DNA from: Verrucomicrobiaceae bacterium
Lineage (GTDB): Bacteria; Verrucomicrobiota; Verrucomicrobiia; Verrucomicrobiales; Verrucomicrobiaceae
DNA: 64,000 nucleotides
Direction: 5' to 3'
Assembly (NCBI GenBank): GCA_024232965.1
Contig: JACKQF010000001.1
Coordinates: 806,001-870,000 of the forward strand
Both the position numbers and the translations under genes were made by a program. Position 1 is the first letter of the stretch. Each line of letters starts with the position of its first letter. The notes beneath the pieces were generated by a model. That model made no database searches, had not been told where the DNA came from, and worked only from the letters and a program-made list of their open reading frames with translations. Below are positions 37,454-45,863 of this stretch, in pieces.

Positions 37454-38035
37454 ATGGCTGACGAAAATACCAACGTTGAAACTCCGGCGCCTGCGCCAGA
37501 AACCGCACCCGTTGCAGCGCCTGCTGCTGCGGATGCAGCACCTGCCGCTCCTGGGCAGGCTCCTGCCGCTGGCGACCAGCGCCCTTCCACTTCTGGCGAC
37601 CGCGCCGTTTCCCAGACTATCTGGGCTGAAATCGGCGCTGGTGACGGCACGGACACTGGCAAGGTCATCAAGGCCAAGGGTTCCAAAAACGTTCAGACGG
37701 GTCTCGTTCACGTCTATGCTACCTTCAATAACACCATCGTTACCGTGACGGATCGCTTGGGCAATGTGCTCGGCTGGTCCACCGCTGGTAAGATGGGCTT
37801 CCGTGGTTCCCGCAAAGGCACTGCCTACGCCGCTCAGGTCGTCTCCCAAGACGCTTGCCGTCAGGCGATGGGTCACGGTCTTCGCGAAGTTGAAGTTCGT
37901 CTTCGTGGTCCCGGTTCCGGTCGTGAGTCCGCCGTTCGTGCTGTGCAAGCCCTCGGCATCGACGTCACCACCATCAAGGATGTCACTCCAATCCCGCACA
38001 ACGGTTGCCGTCGTCCAAAAGCACGCCGCGTCTAA
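37454..38035 (+). CDS. rpsK: 30S ribosomal protein S11 with long N-terminal extension
   Basis: The platform protein S11 occupies about residues 70-193 (KNVQTGLVHVYATFNNTIVT, then GFRGSRKGTAYAAQ and PHNGCRRPKARRV). It is preceded by ~70 residues rich in Ala, Pro and Glu (TPAPAPETAPVAAPAAADAA), while typical S11 has ~130 residues in total. No internal ATG sits close to the S11 core start, so the extension is probably translated. Confidence 0.95.
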   Translation: MADENTNVETPAPAPETAPVAAPAAADAAPAAPGQAPAAGDQRPSTSGDRAVSQTIWAEIGAGDGTDTGKVIKAKGSKNVQTGLVHVYATFNNTIVTVTDRLGNVLGWSTAGKMGFRGSRKGTAYAAQVVSQDACRQAMGHGLREVEVRLRGPGSGRESAVRAVQALGIDVTTIKDVTPIPHNGCRRPKARRV

Positions 38036-38066
38036 TTCTTTACTCTCCACGATCTAGCTTACCCCT

Positions 38067-38678
38067 ATGGCACGTTACACCGGTCCCCGCGAAAAAATCG
38101 CCCGCCGCTTTGGCATCGCACTTTTCGGCCCATCCAAGGCGCTCGAACTTCGCAACTTCCCACCAGGACAGCACGGCGCACGCAATACCCGTCGCAAGCA
38201 GTCTGAATACGGCGCAGCCCTGGCTGAAAAGCAGAAGCTCCGTTTCCAATACGGCGTCCTTGAGCGTCAGTTCCGCCGCATGTTTGCTGAAGCACAACGC
38301 CGCAAGGGCGTCACTGGCGAAATCCTTCTCCAGATGCTTGAGCAGCGTCTCGACAATGTCGTCTATCGCATGGGTTTCGCGAACACACGTTTTGCTTCCC
38401 GCCAATTGGTGGGGCATGGCCACGTCACTGTAAATGGCATCCGCGTGAACATTGCTTCTTATCAGGTTCAGCCAGGTGACGTCATCGCTGCCAAGGGCAA
38501 TCCTCGTTCCCAGCAGCTCATCGGTCGTTTCCTTGAAATGACCCTTGGCACTCCGGATCCAGATTGGATGACCGTGGATCGCGACAAGATGTCAGCCACC
38601 TTCAACCGCCTGCCAACCCGCGAAGAGATCAATCCGATCGCGAATGAGCAGCTCGTGGTTGAGCTCTACTCCCGTTAA
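38067..38678 (+). CDS. rpsD: 30S ribosomal protein S4
   Basis: Primary 16S rRNA-binding protein; 203 residues. Shows the MARYTGP start, LRNFPPGQHGARNTRRKQSE, the S4 RNA-binding domain (RLDNVVYRMGFANTRFASRQ, LVGHGHVTVNGIRVNIASYQ), and ends LVVELYSR. Last gene of the cluster, followed by a terminator; rpoA and rplQ, its usual downstream neighbours in many bacteria, do not follow. Confidence 0.97.
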   Translation: MARYTGPREKIARRFGIALFGPSKALELRNFPPGQHGARNTRRKQSEYGAALAEKQKLRFQYGVLERQFRRMFAEAQRRKGVTGEILLQMLEQRLDNVVYRMGFANTRFASRQLVGHGHVTVNGIRVNIASYQVQPGDVIAAKGNPRSQQLIGRFLEMTLGTPDPDWMTVDRDKMSATFNRLPTREEINPIANEQLVVELYSR

Positions 38679-38701
38679 TTCGGAGGGCACCGATTCTTCT
38701 C

Positions 38702-38731
38702 AAAAGGGCACCCCCGTGGGTGCCCTTTTTT
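38702..38731 (+). terminator. Rho-independent terminator after rpsD
   Basis: AAGGGCACCC-CCG-TGGGTGCCCTTTTTT: stem of ~10 bp followed by a T-run. It ends the ribosomal protein transcript. Confidence 0.92.
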
Positions 38732-38941
38732 GTGGGCTGTGACCGAGGTGATTGGCAGCCGAAGGAACATTTTCCAGAGCTTTAGCTCGTCCAACGTGGC
38801 AACAGGACTGTGTGACTGGAGGGAAGGCTGCCTGCGAACGAATGCCAAAATCCTCCCTGACTGACTGCAAATGATCGTTGCACCGGGAGTGGGAGTTGCT
38901 ACGGTTCAAGCTCTAACCCTCACTCTTTTCCTTCTGTTCTG

Positions 38942-39154
38942 ATGAAGCTCATCCTTTCCGTTCTCTCTGTCGCAGCGCTGCTGTTTGGCTCCGTTTCTTG
39001 CGACAGTCATTCCTTCGAAAAGACCAAGTCTCTGCATGAAAACATGCATGAAGGTGAGCATGGTGAACACGCCAAGGAAGAAGGCAAAGCAGCCCACGAA
39101 GGCGAGCATCCAGCAGCAGCTGCTGACGAGCACAAAGCTGCGAAGGAGCATTGA
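38942..39154 (+). CDS. Small His/Glu-rich lipoprotein
   Basis: 70 residues. Lipoprotein signal LILSVLSVAALLFGSVSC (Cys 20), then an extremely His-, Glu-, Ala- and Lys-rich mature part (NMHEGEHGEHAKEEGKAAHE). About ten His in 50 residues suggest metal binding (inference). No family is recognised. Coding is supported by the signal peptide and the fit between the frame and a lipobox. Confidence 0.7.
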   Translation: MKLILSVLSVAALLFGSVSCDSHSFEKTKSLHENMHEGEHGEHAKEEGKAAHEGEHPAAAADEHKAAKEH

Positions 39155-39292
39155 TTTGGGGCGGTGACAATTGTCATCGCCTGAACGCGCGCCTCGAGGG
39201 TGCGCATGGGAATCTTTTCGGTAGGCGCGTCATTTTCTGGCGTTGGTATGCTTGTGTTTACTCCACAAGCTTCCCAACTCGTCAGGACTCCG

Positions 39293-40183
39293 TTGAATCG
39301 CAGAGCCTGGATCAAACGTGCCGCAGTCCTCGTTGGAGCTAGTGTCGCCAGCGGTGCTGTCGCTGCCAATGGCCCGAGTCTGCGCAAGGGTTACATGATG
39401 GCGACGTTTCCTGATCGGAAATTGCCCCTGGTTGAGCAGTTTCAGATGCTCAAGAGTGCCGGATTTGAAGGGGTGGAACCTCCGAATGCTGCCGATGCGG
39501 ACGAGGTATTGTCTGCGCGAGATGCCGCAGGGGTGGAGGTGGTTTCAATGAGCTGCGGTGGCTCCAGCCGCGACTTCGCCAGTCCTCTAGCGCCCCAGCG
39601 GACGGCCGCCGTGGCGGCGGTGCAGAAGGCGTTGCGGGATGCGAAACGCTACGGCGCAAAGTCCATTCTCGTGGTTCCGGGTCGCGTGGATGAACATACC
39701 ACCTATCAGCAGAATTGGGATCGGTGCTCCGAGTGCATCCGCGCCTGTCTTCCAGTCGCCGAAGAAACCGGTGTGGTGATGGCGATCGAGAACGTCTGGA
39801 ACTACTTTTTGCAGAGCCCCACGGAGATTGTGCAGTTCATTGATCAGTTCAGCAGCCCCTTGGTCGGCAGCCATTTTGACATCGGAAACATGATGTGCCT
39901 TGGCTGGCCCGAGCATTGGATTCCCATCGTCGGAAAACGCATCTCTGCAATTCACCTGAAGGAATTCAGCCGGGCCAAGATGAATAAAGAGGGGAAAAAG
40001 CTCGGCTTTGAGGTTGACTACTTGGATGGCGACAATGATTGGCCCGCGATCATGAATGCGCTGCGGGGCATTGGTTACAGTGGTTGGGCCATTGCGGAGC
40101 CCGCCTATCGTCCAAAAGACGTTGAGCCCAAAGCGCGGTTGCTGGAGATGTCCAAGCGCATCGATCAGTTGCTCGCGAGCTGA
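39293..40183 (+). CDS. Tat-exported TIM-barrel sugar isomerase/epimerase-like protein
   Basis: AP-endonuclease-2-type TIM barrel related to xylose isomerases and hydroxypyruvate isomerases. Blocks: LKSAGFEGVEPP, AKSILVVPGRV, MAIENVWNYFLQSP (catalytic Glu), GSHFDIGNMM (metal Asp/His), ISAIHLKEFS and GYSGWAIAEP (Glu). I prefer the TTG start at 39293: it has AGGA 5 bases upstream and directly precedes a Tat-like NRRAWIKRAAVLVGASVASG signal. ATG 39206 (29 codons earlier) is possible but would leave the twin Arg far from the N-terminus. Substrate unknown. Confidence 0.8.
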   Translation: MNRRAWIKRAAVLVGASVASGAVAANGPSLRKGYMMATFPDRKLPLVEQFQMLKSAGFEGVEPPNAADADEVLSARDAAGVEVVSMSCGGSSRDFASPLAPQRTAAVAAVQKALRDAKRYGAKSILVVPGRVDEHTTYQQNWDRCSECIRACLPVAEETGVVMAIENVWNYFLQSPTEIVQFIDQFSSPLVGSHFDIGNMMCLGWPEHWIPIVGKRISAIHLKEFSRAKMNKEGKKLGFEVDYLDGDNDWPAIMNALRGIGYSGWAIAEPAYRPKDVEPKARLLEMSKRIDQLLAS

Positions 40184-40238
40184 CTTTTTTATCGAAGAGG
40201 ATTGCCTCATCAATGGCGCCGTCTAGGATGTCGGCATC

Positions 40239-41012
40239 ATGTTCGAAATCACAGGAAAAACAGCAGTCGTCACAGGTGCAGGATCGGGTATTGGCAAGGC
40301 CATCGCCGTGCTCTTCGCGAAACAAGGTGCGCAGGTCGAAATCTTCGATTTGAGCGCCGATCAGGCCAAGGCCGTCGCCGACGAAATCACTGCGGCGGGC
40401 GGTGTCGCTGCCTGGGAGGCTGTGGACGTGGGTGATCAAGAGGCGGTGAAGGCCGCGTTTGCTCGGGTAAAGGAGCGTCGCGGACGGCTCGATATCCTGG
40501 TGAACAACGCCGGCATCGCGCACATTGGCGATGCGGTCAGCACCACGGAGGCAGACATGGACCGCCTTTACCGGGTGAACATCAAGGGCGTCTACAATTG
40601 CCTGCATGTCAGTGTGGCGCAGATGGTGGAGCAGGGTGGGGGGGTTGTGGTAAACCTTTGCTCGATCGCGGCGCAGATGGGCCTAGCCGATCGTTTTGCT
40701 TACTCCATGACCAAGGGCGCGGTGATGATGATGACCCTCTCCGTGGCCAAAGACTTCATCAAAAAGGGCTTGCGCTGCAATTGCATCTGCCCAGCCCGAG
40801 TGCACACGCCCTTTGTGGATGGCTATTTGGCGGCGAACTACCCAGGGCAGGAGCAGGAGATGTTTCAAAAGCTCAGCGAAGCCCAGCCGATTGGCCGCAT
40901 GGCCAAGCCGGAGGAGATCGCAGCGCTGGCGCTTTACCTTTGCAGCGACGAGGCTTCCTTCGTCACGGGTACGGCCTACCCGATCGACGGTGGCGCTTTG
41001 AACCTGCGGTGA
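40239..41012 (+). CDS. Short-chain dehydrogenase/reductase (SDR)
   Basis: NAD(P)-dependent oxidoreductase, classical SDR of 257 residues. Cofactor motif TGAGSGIGKA near residue 12, NNAG at 89-92, catalytic Ser ~142, Tyr155 and Lys159 (YSMTKG), and the C-terminal SFVTGTAYPIDGG block. Asp38 after the second strand (FDLSAD) points to NAD preference. Possibly a sugar or polyol dehydrogenase linked to the upstream TIM-barrel protein (inference from the 55-bp spacing). Confidence 0.9.
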   Translation: MFEITGKTAVVTGAGSGIGKAIAVLFAKQGAQVEIFDLSADQAKAVADEITAAGGVAAWEAVDVGDQEAVKAAFARVKERRGRLDILVNNAGIAHIGDAVSTTEADMDRLYRVNIKGVYNCLHVSVAQMVEQGGGVVVNLCSIAAQMGLADRFAYSMTKGAVMMMTLSVAKDFIKKGLRCNCICPARVHTPFVDGYLAANYPGQEQEMFQKLSEAQPIGRMAKPEEIAALALYLCSDEASFVTGTAYPIDGGALNLR

Positions 41013-41133
41013 AAACACTGTCTGGTTTCTGCGGAACCTGCTGAAAGTTCGTTCTTGAGTGATTGCAAGGCGACGGGAGTCGTATAAGATGAGCGGTTTG
41101 GGTAACCCCCTAAGGTAGCCGCAAAATCCACGC

Positions 41134-42945
41134 ATGCAGAACAAGATCCTACAATACCTGCGCAGACCCACGACGTGGATGGGGCTCTGTGCGGCGGGTA
41201 TCGTAGCCTTGGTCGCGATGTGGCCGGATGAAGAATCTGAAACGGCCCCAGACAAGCCCGTTGCAGCCGATCAAAAGGCGGACCCGAGCGTCCCCTTGGT
41301 GCCACTGAGCGGCACCCCAGAGACCCCTTCCAAGGTCATTGTCGAGCTTCCGCCAGCGCCACCCGTGGTGCCTGTGGAACTGCCTGAAATTGAGCCCGCC
41401 AAGCCCATGCCGGCCGCACCAGCACCCGCAGTGGTTGCTGAAAAGCCTGCACCCGCCACAACAACACCACCACCCGCGCCACCGAAGCCTGCGCCGGTGG
41501 CTCCCGCAGCGCCGCAGCCGACCGTTGTGGTCAGGCCTCTGCCGCTCCCTGCGTCGCTGGCGGGTCTTCAGATTCCGGGAGTGACGAAAAGTCAGGTGAC
41601 AGTGCCGATGCAGCCAGTCGTGGTGCCACCCAAGGTCCCGCCGCCGTTTTTTGTCTCCGGTATCGCCAGCGCCCCTGCGGCACCCGTCCCTGCCGGGGGG
41701 TCAAAGGCGGGCAAGGAAGCCTCGCCAGCCGTCATCGCACGCGCCACAGCCCCAGCGGAACCCCAGGCCGTCGCACCTCCTGCGGTAAAACCGGAGGAGC
41801 CCGCCAAGGGCAGCGGGCCCGTTGTCACGACCTCGCACCCTCCAGGGGAAGAGAAGATGTCAGCCGATGGGGAGTTTGGTCACGACAGCCATGAAAAGGG
41901 GACCGTGGCCACTACCGAGCCAGCGAAGGAGCCTTCCGCCAGGATCTCTGTGCCGACGGAGCCAAAGCCCGAGCCTCCTCCGCCGGCGGCTCCCGAGGTT
42001 GCGTTGCCTACGGATTCGAAGGTGATTTGGAAGGTCGTCAAGCGCGATGGGCACGACTACGTCACCGGCAGCAGCCTGCAGCGCTTCTACGGCTTCGCCA
42101 CATACAAGGTCGATGGGAAGAACGTCTGGCTGCGCCGCCCTGATCTCGTGGTTAAGGCCCAGTTAGGGGCTCAGGAACTGCTGATCAATAACATCAAGTT
42201 CATCCTCAGCTACCCTGTCACCCAGGAGGGGGGCGAGGCCATCTTCTCGCGCCTCGATCTCTGCAAGCTCATCGATCCCGTCCTGCGACCAAATTACATC
42301 GGCAACGGTGGCGACTTTGATACCGTCGTGGTCGATGCAGGCCACGGAGGACACGACAGCGGTGCCAAGGGCGTCTACGGCTATGAAAAGGACTTCACCC
42401 TGTCCATGGCGCAGGCCGTGCGGGCGTCTCTGATCCAGCGCGGACTGAAGGTCGTGATGACTCGCAGCACGGACGTCTTCATCACCCTCGGTGGCCGCGT
42501 CGCCATTGCCAATCAGACGCCGAACAGCATTTTCGTGAGCCTGCACTTCAATTCAGGCGACTCCAGTTCCGCGACGGGCATCGAGACCTTTGCGCTCTCC
42601 CCCCAGGGCAGCTCCTCCACCTTCATGGGGCAGCGATCCTCCGACTACGCGCAGTTCTCCGGGAACAACCAGGACGGTCCAAACATCGCCTTGGCCACGG
42701 CAGTGCATGGTCAGGTGATCCACCGCTTCAAGGTCGTTGACCGCGGCATCAAGCGCGCGCGCTGGACTGTGCTGACTGGTTGTCAAAAGCCCGGCATCTT
42801 GTTTGAGGGCGGCTTTGTCACTAGCCCCACCGACTGCCGCTACATTGCTTCGGACAGTTATCGCAAGGCCCTATCAGAGGCCATCGCGGATGCCATCGTC
42901 AATTACCGCCGCGCACTCGGCCAGCAGCGCGTTCAGCGGCGCTAG
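41134..42945 (+). CDS. N-acetylmuramoyl-L-alanine amidase (Amidase_3)
   Basis: Cuts the amide bond between MurNAc and the peptide in peptidoglycan; needed for cell separation or recycling. A membrane anchor or signal (MGLCAAGIVALVAMW) is followed by ~280 residues of Pro/Ala-rich linker. A small beta domain (KVIWKVVKRDGHDYVTGSSL...) comes next, then the zinc amidase from ~395: VVVDAGHGGHDSGAKG (His), GYEKDFTLSMAQ (Glu) and FVSLHFNSG (His). The length of 603 residues reflects the linker. Possible spacing device across the wall (inference). Confidence 0.9.
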   Translation: MQNKILQYLRRPTTWMGLCAAGIVALVAMWPDEESETAPDKPVAADQKADPSVPLVPLSGTPETPSKVIVELPPAPPVVPVELPEIEPAKPMPAAPAPAVVAEKPAPATTTPPPAPPKPAPVAPAAPQPTVVVRPLPLPASLAGLQIPGVTKSQVTVPMQPVVVPPKVPPPFFVSGIASAPAAPVPAGGSKAGKEASPAVIARATAPAEPQAVAPPAVKPEEPAKGSGPVVTTSHPPGEEKMSADGEFGHDSHEKGTVATTEPAKEPSARISVPTEPKPEPPPPAAPEVALPTDSKVIWKVVKRDGHDYVTGSSLQRFYGFATYKVDGKNVWLRRPDLVVKAQLGAQELLINNIKFILSYPVTQEGGEAIFSRLDLCKLIDPVLRPNYIGNGGDFDTVVVDAGHGGHDSGAKGVYGYEKDFTLSMAQAVRASLIQRGLKVVMTRSTDVFITLGGRVAIANQTPNSIFVSLHFNSGDSSSATGIETFALSPQGSSSTFMGQRSSDYAQFSGNNQDGPNIALATAVHGQVIHRFKVVDRGIKRARWTVLTGCQKPGILFEGGFVTSPTDCRYIASDSYRKALSEAIADAIVNYRRALGQQRVQRR

Positions 42946-43141
42946 ACCCTTTGTTGGGCCATCGACCCTGAGGGTAGCATCGGTTTGCCCGCAGCGGTGC
43001 GCGTCTACATCCTTCGCAGTACTTCGGAGAACGGGCCGCTGCCGTCGCAGTCTTCACACACAACCACATCCTTATCCGCAAGGCATCGCGTCAGGGCCAC
43101 CCGACCGTTCAAGCGCTGCCATCCTACCAACGGATCCGCGC

Positions 43142-44341
43142 TTACCGGATCAAGCCCCAATGCTTCGTCAGCGGCCAGTAGCAAAAGAGCGCGCAGCCGA
43201 CCAGATTCTGCTCTGGCACCGTGCCCCAGTAACGGGAGTCGGAGCTGTTGGGGCTGTTATCGCCCATCGCAAAGTATTCGTGCTCGCCCAGTTCGACGTT
43301 CGTCCGGCCAACGCCCGTGTAGCCGCGATAGCCATCTACCGGCTTTTCTTCCGTGCCTTGCATCACGCGTTTGAAGCCTGGTTCTTCGGCCTCTTTGCCG
43401 TTGATGAAGAGCTTCGGCGGCATCACCTGCAGCTTGTCCCCTGGCACACCGGCCAGGCGCTTGATGTAGTGCTGGGATCCTTCCTCTTTCGGGATGCTGG
43501 CCTCGATGTAGCTGATGTGCTTGGTGGTAAAGACAAAGACCTCCCCACGAGTCGGCTGCCGGAAGTGGTAGGCAAATTTGTTCACCAGCACATGGTCGCC
43601 GGAATGCATCGTGCCGCGTGCCAGCAACTGGCCCTCCTTGATCATGGGTGGCTCGCCACTGACCACAAAGTGGGCGCGACCATCGGGGCTCATGATGGCG
43701 GGTTGTTTGGCGGTGCGCAGTCCCGTATTGGCTTCCAGTCCAAGGCTTTCGATGGAGGGGTCCATCAGCTGCCGCAGGGGCGCATTGATCCAGATCGTGT
43801 GCCCGTCTTCAAAGTGCAATTTGCAAAACGACCACAGCAGGAAGTTGTGCTCCGTGATGGGGTCGATGCGGCTCAGGCGACCCGTGTGATTTGATTTCAC
43901 TTCAAAGTAGGAAGTGCCCGTGAACCAGCCAGAGATGCTCTGTGCCCAGGTCGGGTTCACCGGTTCGGCAGAGGCCACCACATTGATCCCGTTCAGCGTC
44001 GGTTGCATCGATCCCGTCGGGATCTTGAAGGGCTGCGCAATGTAGGCGCGAATGCCCAGGGCGATGACGATGGCCACGAAGAAGACCTCCACATTATCCG
44101 CGAAGGCAGAGTGCGGTTCGTGGGGCAGGGCCTTGTTGCAGACATCGTTGATCGTCTTGGTCAGTTCGTCGAGACGGTCCTTGTCTTTCTTCTTGGTGGC
44201 CTCCTCCAGACTCCGCCTCAGGTTGGCGATCTCCTCCAGCTTCGTAGCAGGCAGGACATCGCGCTTGTAATTGATGAAGCGCGTCACGCCCTTGTGCAGG
44301 AGTTTAGCGTTCTTGATGTATTTGGGGGTCAGGAAAAACAT
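43142..44341 (-). CDS. lepB: Signal peptidase I
   Basis: Removes signal peptides at the inner membrane. The start at ATG 44341 (MFFLTPKYIK) is preferred over the open 51 bp upstream. A coiled-coil-like N-terminal segment (LEEIANLRRSLEEATKKKDK) precedes a membrane helix (VFFVAIVIALGIRAYI). The catalytic Ser is ~111 in IPTGSMQPTL and the catalytic Lys is in HYIKRLAGVPGDKLQV. The late GDNSPNSSDSRYWG box is also conserved. At 399 residues it is longer than E. coli LepB; the N-terminal coil is extra. Confidence 0.93.
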   Translation of the reverse strand: MFFLTPKYIKNAKLLHKGVTRFINYKRDVLPATKLEEIANLRRSLEEATKKKDKDRLDELTKTINDVCNKALPHEPHSAFADNVEVFFVAIVIALGIRAYIAQPFKIPTGSMQPTLNGINVVASAEPVNPTWAQSISGWFTGTSYFEVKSNHTGRLSRIDPITEHNFLLWSFCKLHFEDGHTIWINAPLRQLMDPSIESLGLEANTGLRTAKQPAIMSPDGRAHFVVSGEPPMIKEGQLLARGTMHSGDHVLVNKFAYHFRQPTRGEVFVFTTKHISYIEASIPKEEGSQHYIKRLAGVPGDKLQVMPPKLFINGKEAEEPGFKRVMQGTEEKPVDGYRGYTGVGRTNVELGEHEYFAMGDNSPNSSDSRYWGTVPEQNLVGCALFCYWPLTKHWGLIR

Positions 44342-44420
44342 AGCGTCGGCTGGGCAGGCCCGGACAGTCAGGCACACCGGGCCACCGGGCAAGCACGAAG
44401 TAGGGCGGAGGGAGGGATAA

Positions 44421-44728
44421 GTGCTGGAGTGCTGGAGTGCTGGAGTGCTGGAGTGGTGGAGTGGTGGAGTGGTGGAGTGGTGGAGTGGTGGAGTGGTGGA
44501 GTGGTGGAGTGGTGGAGTGGTGGAGTGGTGGAGTGGTGGAGTGGTGGAGTGGTGGAGTGGTGGAGTGGTGGAGTGGTGGAGTGGTGGAGTGGTGGAGTGG
44601 TGGAGTGGTGGAGTGCTGGAGTGCTGGAGTGCTGGAGTGCTGGAGTGCTGGAGTGCTGGAGTGCTGGAGTGCTGGAGTGCTGGAGTGCTGGAGTGGTGGA
44701 GTGGTGGAGTGGTGGAGTGGTGGAGTGG
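44421..44728. repeat. 8-bp minisatellite (TGGAGTGG/TGGAGTGC)n
   Basis: About 38 head-to-tail octamers. Blocks of TGGAGTGC lie at both ends of the left and right parts, with a long homogeneous TGGAGTGG block (~44447-44610) between them. Because 8 is not a multiple of 3, all three forward frames are open and encode the same 8-residue period (VVEWWSGG/VLECWSAG). It lies upstream of lepB. It is not a gene. Confidence 0.95.
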
Positions 44729-44772
44729 TGAGTCGGGGGTTGCGCCGACCTGGCGTGGAAGGTCTGGTTTGG

Positions 44773-45396
44773 CTACGGCGTCGTCTCGATATCGAGGACG
44801 CGGGTGCCGGGCGGGAGATGGGCGAGGGGGTGATCCGGTCGGGTGATGTCCACCAGTGCGACGCTGCCGTCTTTGAATCCGATCACGATTTTGCCGCCCG
44901 TCCAGGTCGAGCCACGGACCTGCAGTCCTTTGCGTTCCGGGCCCCAGGTGAGGGGTAAGATGGTGGAAAGGGCGTTTTCAAAGACGACTGGCGTCAGGTC
45001 GGGCGACTTCTCGGTGACCCCCGCGATCATCATCCAATGGTTCTCGTTGACGGCGACGGCTTCATGGAATTCGGGCGGCTCACCGAGGTTGTTGTCGCCG
45101 TTGTAGGGACTAGTCGGGCAGCCAAAGATGCGCTCGTCCTGGATGACGTCGTCCTGAATCAGTTGGCGAAAGGCCGCATTGGCCGTGGCACCATCCGGGA
45201 AGGCCCCGTCGTGGTCCTCCGCCCAGAGCTTCATGGCCGATACGATCTGGCGGCAGTTGCTCGTCGCCTTCTGGTAATGGGTCTTTTCGTGAACGTGCCC
45301 GTGAGAGGGTTGTGCCAGCCACCACAGCGTGACCGTTATTCCGAGAAGAAAGGCGATGCGAAGCCAGGGGATGGGGCGCTTGGAGTCCGTGCTCAT
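44773..45396 (-). CDS. Pseudopilin-like membrane-anchored protein
   Basis: 207 residues from ATG 45396. One N-terminal helix (PWLRIAFLLGITVTLWWLA), then an extracytoplasmic part with SNCRQIVSAMKLWAEDHDGA, the run typical of type II secretion-like G proteins of this phylum. It lacks the canonical pilin cleavage motif (G-F-T-L-x-E), so it may be an anchored relative. C-terminal half: NENHWMMIAGVTEKSPDLTP and GSTWTGGKIVIGFKDGSVAL. A decayed duplicate of this half lies just upstream. Function unknown. Confidence 0.65.
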   Translation of the reverse strand: MSTDSKRPIPWLRIAFLLGITVTLWWLAQPSHGHVHEKTHYQKATSNCRQIVSAMKLWAEDHDGAFPDGATANAAFRQLIQDDVIQDERIFGCPTSPYNGDNNLGEPPEFHEAVAVNENHWMMIAGVTEKSPDLTPVVFENALSTILPLTWGPERKGLQVRGSTWTGGKIVIGFKDGSVALVDITRPDHPLAHLPPGTRVLDIETTP

Positions 45397-45469
45397 GCCC
45401 TCATCGCACCAGAAACCCAACCTCTTGGCAAGTCTCCCGATGGATGAAATGGCCGCGGTGCGACTCCTC

Positions 45470-45760
45470 CAGGCCGTACCCTTCTTGGTTCCATCGTGCC
45501 GTCCTCGAATCCGACCCCAATGCCCCCCTCTTCCAGGTCGAACCACGGACGTTCTTCCCCTTGCGATCCGAGGCCGAGGTGAGTGGAAATTCGGTGCATT
45601 GGGCGTTTTCAAAGACCAGTGGTGTCTTGTCTGGCGACTTCTCAGTGACCCCGGCAATCATCATCCAGTGGTTCTCGTTGACGGAGGCGGCTTTGCGGAT
45701 TTCGGGAGCCTCGTCGATGTCACCATGCCCTTTAGTGAGCGGGTGGCGCAGCCAAAAATG
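45470..45760 (-). pseudogene. Decayed duplicate of the pseudopilin-like gene
   Basis: On the minus strand the frame gives HFWLRHPLTKGHGDIDEAPE and then ASVNENHWMMIAGVTEKSPD and VRGSTWKRG, clearly parallel to the C-terminal half of the gene at 44773-45396. The end (GVGFEDGTMEP) continues in another frame. The N-terminal half and a start are missing. Tandem duplication followed by decay. Confidence 0.65.
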
Positions 45761-45863
45761 CCCTGAATTATCCAGATAATTCGCCCTGTTTATTCGCGGA
45801 AATTCCCCTCCACTGGATAGGCTTAGCCGAAACCGTTGATACTCATGGCAAAACCGCCCGGTG

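Noticed and set aside
42946..43141. Possible small GIY-YIG-like gene (VRVYILRSTSENG)
   Set aside because: The similarity stops after one short word, the rest has no nuclease motif, and it runs into the lepB 3' end.
42803..43894. 363-codon plus-strand frame
   Set aside because: It is mostly antisense to lepB, whose Ser/Lys motifs are clear; the start lies inside the amidase gene. No family signal.
44003..44958. Three overlapping plus-strand frames with WWSGG repeats
   Set aside because: They arise only because the 8-bp minisatellite lacks stops in all frames. Their ends run antisense into lepB and the pseudopilin-like gene.
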